Origin: Fictibacillus sp. FJAT-27399
Lineage (GTDB): Bacteria > Bacillota > Bacilli > Bacillales > Fictibacillaceae
Length of the DNA: 56,434 nucleotides
Assembly: GCF_001510655.1 (NCBI RefSeq)
Contig: NZ_LMVC01000004.1
Coordinates: forward strand, 45,649-102,082
Direction: 5' to 3'
The translations under genes were made by a program, and so were the position numbers. Below the pieces are notes generated by a model. It was not told the DNA's origin, did not search any database, and saw only the letters and a list, made by a program, of their open reading frames with translations. Below, one piece after another: positions 25,881-35,479 of this stretch; the stretch's first letter is position 1, and the number at the start of each line of letters is the position of its first letter.

Positions 25881-27127
25881 TGCTGAATCATCTTAGAAAG
25901 AAACTCACATGGAACTACAGCAGCTGGTTTTTTGTAACTCTCCTTATCGTCTTGGCCGTTCTTTATTTATTGGTAAAAAGCATGCTGTTTGAGACAGCAA
26001 ATGAAGACATTCAGGACATCCTGCACTATGAACTGGCGAAATACAAAGATCAGGACGATACTCTTGGAAAAGAGACCTCGCGATCGCTGTATTTTACTGA
26101 AACCGTGCAAAAGTTTCCTCATAGAGCAGCCGTACAGCCAAAAGGGAAGGAAGCCCAAGCTTTTCGCGCATTTGTCCGAGGTCAGAAGTGCTGCCGCTCA
26201 GAAGGGCAGTTAGAGAGCTTAAGCATGCATTCGAGGGACGAGATGCACATCATTTATGCCAGTGCTCGCATCGACAAAAATACCATGCTTTTTGTAGGAA
26301 AGAATATTAGCAGCATTCATGAAAAAATTGAGCATTGGTTCTTTTCCCTTGCCTTAATCGGGCTGGCCGCATTAATTATTTCCGTTATTATGGGAGATCG
26401 GCTGGCAAGAAAAGCGATGAAGCCGATCATTCAGAATATTGAAGGGAAAAAAAAGTTTTTTGCTGACGCTTCCCATGAACTTCGAACGCCTATCAGTATA
26501 TTTTCTGCCGCTCTTGAGGTTTTGGAACAGGAAGAAAAAGATAAACTTTCACCTTTTTCTCAGGAAACGTTGAATGAATTGAAGGATGAGATCCGCCAAA
26601 TGAACGGGCTTGTCGCCAATCTACTTACACTGGCCAAAGAGGATGCAGGGCAAACTAAGATGAACAAGGCGTCCTTTTCGTTTGCAGAGCTGGCTGAAAA
26701 GGTCATCCATCAGTATGAGCGGCTGCATGAGGGTAAAAGGCTGTTTGTCTTAAATATGCCTGATGACAAAATCCTGGTAGAGGCTGACCGGGTAAGAATA
26801 AAAGAACTGCTTCATATCCTCCTTGATAATGCCTCCAAATATTCAGATCCAGGGTCTTCTATATACATGACGGTTGAGAAGGAAGAAGGAAGAACCCTGA
26901 GCTTTACGGTTGAAGATAAAGGAGCAGGAATTCCAATAGAAGAAATTCCTTATCTTTTTGACCGTTTTTACCGGGTGGAGAAAGGGCGTTCCCGGCAGGC
27001 TGGGGGTGCGGGTCTTGGATTGTCCATTGCAAAGGTGATTACAGACCTTCATCATGGGACGATTGGGGCTGAAAGCGAGCTGGGAAAAGGTACGGCATTT
27101 ACAGTGAAGCTGCCTATTTTATCGTAA
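25880..27127 (+). CDS. sensor histidine kinase
   Basis: 415 aa. Membrane helices lie at about 14-35 and 152-172, with an outside loop of about 115 residues that contains a CC pair (RGQKCCRSEG). The phospho-acceptor is in FADASHELRTPISIF (about 200), the N box in LLDNASKYS, the G boxes in DKGAGIP and GGAGLGLSIA. Partner of the preceding regulator. The adjacent cysteines in the sensor loop might respond to redox state or metal; that is speculative. Confidence 0.92.
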   Translation: MLNHLRKKLTWNYSSWFFVTLLIVLAVLYLLVKSMLFETANEDIQDILHYELAKYKDQDDTLGKETSRSLYFTETVQKFPHRAAVQPKGKEAQAFRAFVRGQKCCRSEGQLESLSMHSRDEMHIIYASARIDKNTMLFVGKNISSIHEKIEHWFFSLALIGLAALIISVIMGDRLARKAMKPIIQNIEGKKKFFADASHELRTPISIFSAALEVLEQEEKDKLSPFSQETLNELKDEIRQMNGLVANLLTLAKEDAGQTKMNKASFSFAELAEKVIHQYERLHEGKRLFVLNMPDDKILVEADRVRIKELLHILLDNASKYSDPGSSIYMTVEKEEGRTLSFTVEDKGAGIPIEEIPYLFDRFYRVEKGRSRQAGGAGLGLSIAKVITDLHHGTIGAESELGKGTAFTVKLPILS

Positions 27128-27214
27128 AACTTTTGAGGAACTTCCGTTTTTTCAGCTAAAATTCAGTTTCTACTTTTATCATTAGTTTACGAATACTAAA
27201 AGGAGCTGACCAGT

Positions 27215-27661
27215 ATGTTATCTACACCGCTTCATCCTGTGCTTGTACATTTTCCGATTGCGCTGCTGATCATTGGAGTTTTGGCGCAGATTATTGCGAT
27301 ATGGAAGAAACCATTTTTTGATCAAATGGCGCTGTACTTGTTTTCTTCAGGTTTTGTTATGGGAATTGTAGCCTACATTTCCGGTGACGGAGCTGAACAC
27401 TTCCTAAGAAAACAGGTCGGTCACAGCATCGAGAGTGGCGTTCAACCGCATGAGACGTATGCGCTCATCACCCTTTTCATATTTGGGGCAGTTATACTGC
27501 TTAAATTGCTCCATCGCTTTCGCCTGATTCCGCCACTAATGCCGATCGTGCTTATTCTCTCTCTTGCAGGAGCAGTAACGCTTTCGATTACAGGCCATTA
27601 TGGAGGAAAGATGGTCTATCATCCGGAATCGATAAAAACAACGTCGAACCATGAAGAATAA
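27215..27661 (+). CDS. DUF2231-family membrane protein
   Basis: 148 aa, four hydrophobic segments. It begins TPLHPVLVHFPIALLIIGVL, the hallmark of DUF2231 with conserved His residues that could bind heme or metal. A second His pair occurs in QPHETYALITL and ITGHYGGKMVYH. It lies 87 bp after the sensor kinase with its own ribosome site (AAAGGAG). It may be a target of that two-component system; function unknown. Confidence 0.85.
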   Translation: MLSTPLHPVLVHFPIALLIIGVLAQIIAIWKKPFFDQMALYLFSSGFVMGIVAYISGDGAEHFLRKQVGHSIESGVQPHETYALITLFIFGAVILLKLLHRFRLIPPLMPIVLILSLAGAVTLSITGHYGGKMVYHPESIKTTSNHEE

Positions 27662-27754
27662 ACGTTCCATGTGAAACATTTGTCATGATTTTAATTTAAT
27701 CTTTAAACTTTGTTTAAGCTGTCCTTTTAAAGGAAATAAAGAATTTAGAACGGT

Positions 27755-27785
27755 AAAAAAGTCGCCGAACAGGCGGCTTTTTCAT
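27755..27785 (+). terminator. terminator after the DUF2231 gene
   Basis: AAGTCGCC, loop GAACA, GGCGGC, then TTTTTC. The rest of the gap to qoxA (27786-28019) holds the qox promoter region; no clear -35/-10 pair could be fixed. Confidence 0.85.
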
Positions 27786-28019
27786 TTCGTACAGGGATAA
27801 ATCGTGAAATGGAAGAGCAAGAAGTAAATTCCAAAAATATGAACATTCTTTGATAAATATGTGATAAACTAGTGAAATTTACATGAAGAACTTATGACAG
27901 TTCATAAAAGATGGTCTATTTTTGGGGGAAATTTGTTATTATGTGAACGAAAGCACAAACTTAGTAAGTTAACAGTGAGAAATCTCACATATATGTTTAC
28001 AGGAAGGAAGGTGGGCCTA

Positions 28020-28970
28020 GTGTTTAAGCGGTTAAGACCGTTTTTTGCGTTAGGACTTATGCTGTCCGTATTTTTCTTAGGCGGTTGCAGCAATTATATA
28101 GTTCTAGATCCGAAAGGACCTGTTGCGGCTCAGCAGAAGGATCTTATTCTTTATTCTATAGGATTCATGGCACTTATTCTACTTGTAGTGTATATCCTGC
28201 TCACGGTGATTGTTGTTAAATACCGTGAAAACAGAAAAGATATGTCCAACTGGGAACCTGAACAAGAGGGAAGCAAGAAATTAGAAATACTCTGGACGGT
28301 TATCCCGATTCTTATTACAATCGCTTTGTCTATTCCGACGATTAAGACCATTTATGATCTTGAGAAACCGCCACAGGCTTCTGCGCACCAAGAACCGATC
28401 GTCATTACGGCGACGGCAGTTGACTGGAAATGGATTTTCTCTTATCCGGAGCAAGGCATTGAAACCGTCAACTACATTAATATCCCGGAAGACCGGACGG
28501 TGGAATTCAAGCTGACTTCAGCAGATTCCATGTCGTCATTCTGGGTTCCTGCACTTGGGGGTCAAAAGTACGCGATGCCAGGTATGGAAACAACGCTTTA
28601 TCTGCAGGCGGATCATAAAGGCAAATTTGCAGGTCGAAATGCAAACTATAATGGTGAAGGATTCACCCACCAGATTTTTGATGTGAATTCTGTTTCACAG
28701 ACTGATTTTGACAAATGGGCAAAAGATACGAAGAGCAAGGCGCCTGAGTTGTCTAAAAAGCAGTATGATCAGTTAATGCTTCAAGGCGAAGCCAAGAAGA
28801 TGACATTCTCATCTACACATTTAAAATGGGTAGATCACGCTAAAGATAGAGACTATGCAGTGAAGACCCGTGAACGCTTAGGAGTAGTTCCGCAAAACCC
28901 GCACGGTTCAAAAGCGAAAGATGCGAACAAGCCGGAACAAGACTCTCATGGGGAATCTCATTCTCATTAA
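28020..28970 (+). CDS. qoxA: quinol oxidase aa3 subunit II (QoxA)
   Basis: 316 aa from the GTG at 28020 behind GGAAGGTGG; longer in-frame extensions are rejected because the lipoprotein signal starts here. Lipobox FFLGGC gives a diacylated Cys near residue 25. Two membrane helices follow (about 42-65 and 90-110), then the cupredoxin-like domain (TAVDWKWIFSYPEQGIE). CuA ligands are absent, as in quinol oxidases. The tail has HGESHSH. First gene of qoxABCD; electrons come from menaquinol. Confidence 0.95.
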   Translation: MFKRLRPFFALGLMLSVFFLGGCSNYIVLDPKGPVAAQQKDLILYSIGFMALILLVVYILLTVIVVKYRENRKDMSNWEPEQEGSKKLEILWTVIPILITIALSIPTIKTIYDLEKPPQASAHQEPIVITATAVDWKWIFSYPEQGIETVNYINIPEDRTVEFKLTSADSMSSFWVPALGGQKYAMPGMETTLYLQADHKGKFAGRNANYNGEGFTHQIFDVNSVSQTDFDKWAKDTKSKAPELSKKQYDQLMLQGEAKKMTFSSTHLKWVDHAKDRDYAVKTRERLGVVPQNPHGSKAKDANKPEQDSHGESHSH

Positions 28971-28988
28971 TAGAGGAGGCACTAAATT

Positions 28989-30932
28989 ATGAAATGGGAT
29001 GAATTTTTTGTTACCGGTGACCCGCTGATTTACGGTGCGGACGTTTCCATCGGTTTAACAGTAATCGGACTTCTATTTTATCTGACATATTTTAAAAAAT
29101 GGCAGTGGCTTTGGAAAGAATGGCTCACTACCGTTGACCATAAAAAGTTAGGAATCATGTACATCGCTTCTGCGGTTCTTATGCTATTCCGCGGTGGTGT
29201 CGATGCATTGCTCATGCGTGCACAGCTTGCTGTACCGGATGCAAAATTCCTTGATGCCCAGCACTATAACGAAATCTTTACAACACACGGTACGATCATG
29301 ATCATCTTCATGGCGATGCCGTTCTTGATTGGTTTGATCAACGTAGTTATCCCGCTTCAAATTGGAGCACGTGACGTTGCATTCCCTTATTTGAATGCCG
29401 TAAGTTTCTGGACGTTCTTTATCGGAGCAATGCTCTTTAACATCTCGTTCGTTATCGGTGGATCACCATCTGCCGGCTGGACAAGCTACATGCCGCTTGC
29501 CGGTAATGAGTTAAGTCCTGGACCAGGGCAGAACTACTACTTGCTCGGTCTTCAGATCTCCGGGATTGGTACCCTGTTAACGGGTATTAACTTCCTGGTA
29601 ACGATTTTAAAAATGCGAGCGCCAGGCATGACATTGTTCAGAATGCCAATGTTCACTTGGTCTGCACTCATTACTATGGTCATCATCGTGTTCGCGTTCC
29701 CTATTCTTACAGTAGCGCTTGCACTTATGACATTTGACCGTTTATTCGGAGCTCATTTCTTCACGCTTCAAGGAGCGGGGATGGATATGCTATGGGCGAA
29801 CTTGTTCTGGCTTTGGGGCCACCCGGAAGTATACATCGTTATCCTTCCTGCATTCGGTTTGTTCTCAGAGATTATCAGTACATTTGCCCGCAAGGTGCTT
29901 TTCGGTTACAAAGCGATGGTATGGGCGATGGTCCTTATCGCAGCATACAGCTTCCTGGTTTGGGTCCATCACTTCTTCACAATGGGCTCAGGAGCAGCAG
30001 TTAACACTGCATTCTCGATCAGTACCATGCTGATTGGTATTCCGACCGGTATTAAGATCTTTAACTGGTTGTTTACGATGTACAAAGGTAGGATTTCATT
30101 TACGACACCAATGCTTTGGGCACTAGGATTTATCGTAAACTTTGTTGTCGGTGGAGTAACGGGTGTCATGCTTGCGATGGCTGCAGCTGACTACCAGTAC
30201 CATAACACGTACTTCCTTGTATCTCACTTCCACTATGTATTGATCGCCGGAACAGTCTTTGGGTGTTTCGCAGGACTTGTATTCTGGTATCCGAAAATGT
30301 TCGGCTACAAGCTGAATGAACGTATTGGTAAATGGGTATTCTGGTTGTTCATGATCGGATTTAACGTATGTTTCTTCCCGCAGTATTTCCTGGGCCTTGA
30401 TGGAATGCCTCGCCGTGTTTACACGTACAGCGCAGCATCAGGCTGGGGAGATCTTAATATGGTCTCTACTGTAGGAGCGTTCGTGATGGGTATCGGATTC
30501 CTTGCCCTTGTTTATAACATCTACTACAGCTTCCGTTACTCAGAGCGTGAAAACGCTGGTGACTCTTGGGGTCTTGGACGTACACTTGAGTGGGCAACAA
30601 CGTCAGCTGTACCGCCACACTATAACTTTGCGGTTACTCCAACTGTAAAAGGTTTGGATCCGGTTGAGACTATGCGACATGAAAACCATGATGTAACACC
30701 AAAACTCGCTGATATTAAACCGATTCATATGCCTGATAACTCAGGAGTACCATTTGCTATGGCGTCCTGCTTCTTCGTTGCAGGTTTCGGATTAGTGTTC
30801 GAATGGTACTGGATGGGGATTGTCGGATTGATCGGCGTATTCATTACCCTAATCATCCGCTCATTTGATAAAAATGAAGGTTACTATGTAAGTGTTGAAG
30901 AAATAAAAGAAACTGAACGGATTACCGTTTAA
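28989..30932 (+). CDS. qoxB: quinol oxidase aa3 subunit I (QoxB)
   Basis: 647 aa, the catalytic heme-copper subunit. Signatures: [19 protein letters not shown] (heme a His), [15 protein letters not shown] with the His-Tyr cross-link, [11 protein letters not shown] for CuB, and [10 protein letters not shown] for the low- and high-spin heme ligands. It reduces O2 to water and pumps protons. It starts 18 bp after qoxA behind AGAGGAGG. Confidence 0.98.
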   Translation: MKWDEFFVTGDPLIYGADVSIGLTVIGLLFYLTYFKKWQWLWKEWLTTVDHKKLGIMYIASAVLMLFRGGVDALLMRAQLAVPDAKFLDAQHYNEIFTTHGTIMIIFMAMPFLIGLINVVIPLQIGARDVAFPYLNAVSFWTFFIGAMLFNISFVIGGSPSAGWTSYMPLAGNELSPGPGQNYYLLGLQISGIGTLLTGINFLVTILKMRAPGMTLFRMPMFTWSALITMVIIVFAFPILTVALALMTFDRLFGAHFFTLQGAGMDMLWANLFWLWGHPEVYIVILPAFGLFSEIISTFARKVLFGYKAMVWAMVLIAAYSFLVWVHHFFTMGSGAAVNTAFSISTMLIGIPTGIKIFNWLFTMYKGRISFTTPMLWALGFIVNFVVGGVTGVMLAMAAADYQYHNTYFLVSHFHYVLIAGTVFGCFAGLVFWYPKMFGYKLNERIGKWVFWLFMIGFNVCFFPQYFLGLDGMPRRVYTYSAASGWGDLNMVSTVGAFVMGIGFLALVYNIYYSFRYSERENAGDSWGLGRTLEWATTSAVPPHYNFAVTPTVKGLDPVETMRHENHDVTPKLADIKPIHMPDNSGVPFAMASCFFVAGFGLVFEWYWMGIVGLIGVFITLIIRSFDKNEGYYVSVEEIKETERITV

Positions 30933-30946
30933 AGGAGGCGTGAACA

Positions 30947-31567
30947 ATGGCACATGCAGAAGTACACGATCATAACACGCCTTTAGAATATCAATCAGAA
31001 ACCGGGCGCTTGAATATTCTCGGTTTCTGGATATTCCTTGGGGCGGAAATTGCGTTGTTCTCTACGTTGTTTGCAACCTATCTCACTCTGATGTACAGAA
31101 CTGGAGATGGACCTACACCACATGAGCTCTTTGAACTCAAAGGTGTATTGATTGAAACATTCCTGCTGTTGACCAGTAGTTTTACATGCGGTATTGCGAT
31201 TCATGAAATGCGTAAACGCAACAGAAAAGGACTATTTGTCTGGATGATCATCACGCTCGCACTTGGGGCTGGATTCCTGGGCTATGAAATCTACGAGTTC
31301 GTCACTTACGTACATGAAGGTGCTGCATTAGGAACAAGCGCGTTCTGGTCTGCGTTCTTCGTTATCGTAGGAACACACGGACTTCACGTAACAATGGGTA
31401 TTGCATGGATTACCTTAATCTTGATACAGGTGGCAAGACGAGGATTAACGCCTCAGACGTCAGCGAAAGTCTTTATCTCAAGTTTATATTGGCACTTTCT
31501 TGATGTTGTGTGGATCTTTATCTTCACTGCCGTGTATTTGACAGGGATGGTGTTGCACAATGGCTAA
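30947..31567 (+). CDS. qoxC: quinol oxidase subunit III (QoxC)
   Basis: 206 aa with five membrane helices and the cytochrome oxidase subunit III core: LGFWIFLGAEIALFSTLFAT, HEMRKRN, TSAFWSAFFVIVGTHGLHV, and WHFLDVVWIFIFT at the C-terminus. Start after AAAGGAGG. It overlaps qoxD by 8 bp. Confidence 0.96.
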   Translation: MAHAEVHDHNTPLEYQSETGRLNILGFWIFLGAEIALFSTLFATYLTLMYRTGDGPTPHELFELKGVLIETFLLLTSSFTCGIAIHEMRKRNRKGLFVWMIITLALGAGFLGYEIYEFVTYVHEGAALGTSAFWSAFFVIVGTHGLHVTMGIAWITLILIQVARRGLTPQTSAKVFISSLYWHFLDVVWIFIFTAVYLTGMVLHNG

Positions 31568-31988
31568 TCCACAAAATCAAGCTGTATCAAACGAACATGG
31601 CGGCATACCTTGGAAACACGTGGTTGGTTATATCCTGTCCATCGTTCTTACTGCATTAGCTCTATGGGTAACATTTAAAACAGGCTTTTCTAAACAAACC
31701 ATTCTTATTATCATCTTTATCTTTGCGTTCTTGCAAGCGGCTCTTCAGCTTCTCATGTTCATGCATATGACAGAGAGCTCCGAAAAGAGCAGCTCGCTTA
31801 CCGGCAAAACCCAGACAGGAAACATCTTGTTTGCTGCATTCATCGCGATCGTTATCGTTGCAGGTACTGTATGGGTTATGTGGGCGGGCCATGCTAAGCA
31901 TGACCATCATAAAATGGAAATGGATCATGGCAAGACGGAGATGGATGGCCATAAGATGGATAAAGACATGGAAGGTATGGATCACTAA
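31560..31988 (+). CDS. qoxD: quinol oxidase subunit IV (QoxD) with His/Met-rich tail
   Basis: 142 aa with three membrane helices (about 22-40, 47-70, 85-107). The family core reads FIFAFLQAALQLLMFMHMTE. Residues 110-142 form a tail rich in His and Met (HAKHDHHKMEMDHG, MDGHKMDKDMEGMDH) that I do not remember in B. subtilis QoxD, which is shorter. It could bind copper for the oxidase, which is an inference from composition. Confidence 0.93.
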   Translation: MANPQNQAVSNEHGGIPWKHVVGYILSIVLTALALWVTFKTGFSKQTILIIIFIFAFLQAALQLLMFMHMTESSEKSSSLTGKTQTGNILFAAFIAIVIVAGTVWVMWAGHAKHDHHKMEMDHGKTEMDGHKMDKDMEGMDH

Positions 31989-32008
31989 ATCTTCCTATAG
32001 AAGCACAA

Positions 32009-32047
32009 AGAAAGCTCCTTGCAGAATTCCTGCAAGGAGCTTTTTTA
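32009..32047 (+). terminator. terminator of qoxABCD
   Basis: AAAGCTCCTTGCAG, loop AATT, CCTGCAAGGAGCTT, then TTTTT. Confidence 0.95.
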
Positions 32048-32054
32048 TGGTTAC

Positions 32055-32339
32055 TTATTTAGATTCACGGTAAATTTTACGTCGTTCTCTTTCACGACGG
32101 ATAAACGGGATCGCATAGATTTTGAAAGCTGCAACATGAGCAAATACCACGTTGGCTACAAACACGATATTGAACAGCAGATGAGCCAGCGGATTCAAAT
32201 CTCCTGCCAAGAAAAGCGCGACATAGAGCCACATGATCGCGATAAACGGAATCTGCCATAAAGCAAGCTTTCTATGATCGTGCCATAGGAATAGCGGAGT
32301 AGCCGTGGCCACGAATAGATATACAACATACACATCCAT
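32055..32339 (-). CDS. ywcE: YwcE-like holin-like spore morphogenesis protein
   Basis: 94 aa from the ATG at 32339, 10 bp after AAGGAG. Three hydrophobic helices and a basic end (RRERERRKIYRESK). It matches B. subtilis YwcE in pattern (VYLFVATATPLFLW, then AHVAAFKIYAIPFIRR) and position: YwcE is also encoded beside qoxABCD. It acts in spore coat and cortex formation and germination. Convergent with qoxD. Confidence 0.85.
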   Translation of the reverse strand: MDVYVVYLFVATATPLFLWHDHRKLALWQIPFIAIMWLYVALFLAGDLNPLAHLLFNIVFVANVVFAHVAAFKIYAIPFIRRERERRKIYRESK

Positions 32340-32703
32340 TACAATCAACTCCTTAAGTAGATGACAGCGTTTGCAATTGTGACGAAGTTAGGTCTGTTTT
32401 GTGAACATTTTGTTACATTTAGTATACCACGTTTTCTAAAATATACTACAGAAAATTTAGAAAATAGGACTATTTTCTATAAAAAATTCCAGTTATACAG
32501 TTAGCTTGTAAGCTTTGATGCCGTGTGGCATAAATGTTTCGGGTTTTTAGGGTTGAGAAGAAATCTGAATACTTAGTTAGAATCAATTATTTTGAGTTAG
32601 AATCAATTACTGGTCCTTTTGGTACAATTATCTCCTTCCTTCGTTCAATTATTCTCTCATTTGGTTCAAAAACGGCAAAAGAGACGCTTTTCCTTATAAA
32701 AAA
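32340..32703. other. non-coding stretch containing a 20/21-bp periodic array
   Basis: No gene. The left part is the A/T-rich promoter region of ywcE. The right part holds the array at 32576-32672. Confidence 0.6.
32576..32672. repeat. 21-bp periodic array 2 (CAATTA core)
   Basis: CAATTA occurs at 32584, 32604, 32625 and 32646, with a degenerate CAAAAA at 32667: steps of 20, 21, 21 and 21 bp. The first two units share GTTAGAATCAATTA; later units share GTTCAATTA. The spacer bases are otherwise free. The period equals two turns of DNA or seven codons. Confidence 0.7.
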
Positions 32704-33030
32704 GGGGCTGTCCAAGAAGTCTGTAAGCTGTTGATTTCCGTTCCAGGCCGCTCGCTTTTACCGGCGCGAGCTCCTACTTTCGCGGGGCGTGCGGTGAGCC
32801 TTACCGGCGTGAACGCCTACTTTTTGGTGCAAGCACCGGCGGGAGTCTCACCTGTCACGCTAGTCCCGCAGGACAAGGAAGGCTCCGGCAGCTTTTTATC
32901 GCACGAAGAAAATGTGAAGTTCATTTTCGAGGAGTCTCGCATCTTCCACTTCAATTAACTTTTCATTGAAGATTTTTCAAGCCAAAAAAGGGCTGCCTGA
33001 AGGTCAATTTTCGACTTTCTGGACAGCCCC
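32704..33030. repeat. MITE-like repeat, family A, copy A3 (long form, inverted)
   Basis: 327 bp from GGGGCTGTCCAAGAAGTC to the inverse of GGGGCTGTCCAGAAAGTC. It carries the internal module (AAGGAAGGCTCCGGCAGC ... GTGAAGTTCATTTTCGAGG) absent from A2, and an extra TTACCGGCGCGAGCTCC segment. Its end, 18 bp from the proA stop codon, can serve as the proBA terminator. Confidence 0.9.
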
Positions 33031-33047
33031 TTTTATAGCACTACCGA

Positions 33048-34322
33048 TTATCTGATCTGTCCGTCACCGGTCATGCAGTATTTTGTCGTCGTGAGCGCGG
33101 GTAAGCCCATAGGGCCGCGTGCATGAAGCTTTTGGGTAGAGATGCCGATTTCAGCCCCAAAGCCTAGCGCAGACCCGTCAGTGAAGCGTGTAGACGCGTT
33201 ATGGTACACGGCAGCTGCATCGATGCGGCTCATAAAGACTTCAGCTGTGCCAGCATCTTCTGTGACGATGGCTTCTGAATGCTTTGTACCGTAGCGGTCG
33301 ATGTGTTCAATCGCTTCTTCCGTGCTCTCTACGGTTTTGATCGCGATAGAAAGGCCAAGGAATTCTTCTGCCCAATCCTTATCGGAAGCTGGAACAGCAT
33401 CGGCGAAGGCAGAAACAACAAACTCGTCGCCATGAACGGAAATTCCATGTTCCTTCAGCACGTTCTCCAGCACAGATTGATACTCATTGAGCCAGTCTTT
33501 ATGAACGATCAAGGTCTCTGCTGCGTTGCACACCGCAGGACGGTCGGTTTTCGCATTAATGAGTATATTGAGGGCTTTCTCCAAATCAGCCACTTTATCA
33601 ACGTAAATATGGCAGTTTCCAACGCCTGTTTCAAGAACAGGAACCGTCGCTTCGTTCACAACCGTATTGATTAAAGAACCGCCTCCGCGTGGAATCAGTA
33701 CGTCAATATGTTCTTTCATCGTAAACAGCTCACTTGAGGCTTTTCTATCTGTTGTTGCAATCAATTGAGCGGCATCAGCAGGAATACTGGTTTTAGCCAG
33801 CCCCTGCTGAATGACCTGGATAATGGCCTTATTGGAATGAATGGCGCTTGAACCGCCTTTTAAGACAATTGCATTACCTGACTTTAAAGCTAAGCCGGTA
33901 GCATCCACAGTGACGTTTGGCCGTGCTTCATAAATCATGCCAATCACTCCGAGCGGTACACGTCTTTGTTCAACCCTCATTCCGTTGTCGAGGGTCCATT
34001 CACTGACAGTCTCACCGACAGGGTCATCCTGGCCAGCTACTTGTCTGAGTCCTTCGGCAAAATCTGCAATTCTTTCCTTTGTAAGAGAGAGTCTGTCCAT
34101 AAAGGCTTGGCTGAAGTCCTTCTCCCTGCCGATCTGCAAGTCTTTTTCATTTTCATTTAATATAAAGGAAGCCTGATCTTCAAGCTCATCAGCTAATATG
34201 AAGAGCGCCTCGTTCTTATCCTTTTCACTCAGTATGGCAATTTCTTTTGAGGCCTTTTGCGCTGCCTTCGCCTGTTCTTTTACATTGGTTTTATTTTTCA
34301 CTTCAGATTCTAAAATACTCAT
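33048..34322 (-). CDS. proA: gamma-glutamyl phosphate reductase (glutamate-5-semialdehyde dehydrogenase)
   Basis: 424 aa from the ATG at 34322 behind TTAAGGAGG; a start 16 codons earlier is rejected. Signatures: GVIGMIYEARPNVTVDA, LKSGNAIVLKGGSSAIHSN, and the catalytic cysteine in DRPAVCNAAETL. Second proline-biosynthesis step: NADPH reduction of glutamyl-5-phosphate. It follows proB after 11 bp. Confidence 0.97.
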   Translation of the reverse strand: MSILESEVKNKTNVKEQAKAAQKASKEIAILSEKDKNEALFILADELEDQASFILNENEKDLQIGREKDFSQAFMDRLSLTKERIADFAEGLRQVAGQDDPVGETVSEWTLDNGMRVEQRRVPLGVIGMIYEARPNVTVDATGLALKSGNAIVLKGGSSAIHSNKAIIQVIQQGLAKTSIPADAAQLIATTDRKASSELFTMKEHIDVLIPRGGGSLINTVVNEATVPVLETGVGNCHIYVDKVADLEKALNILINAKTDRPAVCNAAETLIVHKDWLNEYQSVLENVLKEHGISVHGDEFVVSAFADAVPASDKDWAEEFLGLSIAIKTVESTEEAIEHIDRYGTKHSEAIVTEDAGTAEVFMSRIDAAAVYHNASTRFTDGSALGFGAEIGISTQKLHARGPMGLPALTTTKYCMTGDGQIR

Positions 34323-34333
34323 CCAACGCCTCC

Positions 34334-35479
34334 TTAAGATAATAGTGGTACAGCTAACTGGGTGTGGCACACAAGATCAGCATTATGAATGGCTTCTTGC
34401 GGATCAACATCGATAATGTCCGCGATCTCGTCATTGGAATGCCCTTTAATCTTGATCAGCTGTCTTGAAGAATAATTGCTGACACCTAGGCCGATCTGTA
34501 AGCCGTCCAAATCTTTAATTCGCACAACGGCACCTTTTTTAAAATAGCCTTCTACATATTCAATGCCGTCAGGATACAGGCTTTTGTGTTCTGCAATCTC
34601 GTCTTTTGCCTCATTCGATACAATAATTTCTCCTTCAGGACCGGAATGAAAAGCAATCCACTGTCTTCTGACATCCAGGTTTTCTGAGTCGTCTTTTGGT
34701 GTAAAGTACGTTCCTTTGGCTGTTTCCTGAACCGCATTATAAATAATGTGGGGTACTGCTGCATCCCCTAAAAATGAAGGAATGCCCGATGCCATCGCAA
34801 TCTTGACAGCATCTATCTTGGAACGCATGCCGCCGGTTCCGACCTCACTTCCGGACTCACCGGCTGAAGCTTCAATTTCTGGTGTGATCTCATATACTTC
34901 TTCTAAAAGTTTTGCGTCTGGATTGCTTCTTGGATCATCTGTATATAACCCGTCGATGTCTGATAAGATCAGCAGCTGATCGGCATTTACAAGCCCTGAT
35001 ACTTTTGCTGAAAGGGTGTCGTTATCACCGAACTTCAGACGTTCAACGGTAATCGTGTCATTTTCATTAATTATAGGAACGATACCGCGATCCAATAATA
35101 CGTTTATCGTATTGCGCGCGTTGTTGTATCGTTTTCGGTCAGAAAAATCACTTCTTGTAATCAAGATTTGTGAAGCTGTATAGCCATGGGATAGGAATCG
35201 TTCAGAATAAGCTTCCATTAACAGCCCTTGGCCGATCGATGCTGCAGCTTGTTTTTCTGGAAGAGAAGTTGGTCTCGCAAGGCAGCCGAGCTTTCTGTAG
35301 CCGGCAGCCACAGCGCCAGAAGAAACAAGCAGTACTTCATGTCCTTCATCTTTAAGCATGACAATCTCGTCGACCAAACGTTCCAATTTTCTGCGGCTGA
35401 TTTCTCCATGCCTGCTTGTCAGTGAACTTGAACCGATTTTTACCACAATTCGTTTATTTTTAGTAGTAGATAAATTCAA
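34334..35479 (-). CDS. proB: glutamate 5-kinase
   Basis: 381 aa from the TTG at 35479, 8 bp after GAGGAG; the GTG at 35488 overlaps that site. N-terminal kinase: RIVVKIGSSSLT, VLLVSSGAVAAGYRKL, NENDTI, and GTGGMRSKIDAVKIA. The C-terminal PUA domain begins near 285 (KKGAVVRIKDLDGLQIGLG). First step of proline synthesis. I saw no proline T-box in the 300 bp upstream, so this may be the osmotic or general proBA copy. Confidence 0.96.
   Translation of the reverse strand: MNLSTTKNKRIVVKIGSSSLTSRHGEISRRKLERLVDEIVMLKDEGHEVLLVSSGAVAAGYRKLGCLARPTSLPEKQAAASIGQGLLMEAYSERFLSHGYTASQILITRSDFSDRKRYNNARNTINVLLDRGIVPIINENDTITVERLKFGDNDTLSAKVSGLVNADQLLILSDIDGLYTDDPRSNPDAKLLEEVYEITPEIEASAGESGSEVGTGGMRSKIDAVKIAMASGIPSFLGDAAVPHIIYNAVQETAKGTYFTPKDDSENLDVRRQWIAFHSGPEGEIIVSNEAKDEIAEHKSLYPDGIEYVEGYFKKGAVVRIKDLDGLQIGLGVSNYSSRQLIKIKGHSNDEIADIIDVDPQEAIHNADLVCHTQLAVPLLS

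Noticed and set aside
27942-27957. Rex-like site TGTGAACGAAAGCACA before qoxA
   Set aside because: It matches only one half of the TTGTGAA-N4-TTCACAA consensus well and may be chance in A/T-rich sequence.
32731-32958. Reading frame of 75 codons inside repeat A3 (similar ones in A4 and B2)
   Set aside because: No ribosome site, and the same frames appear because the GC-rich repeat core lacks stops.
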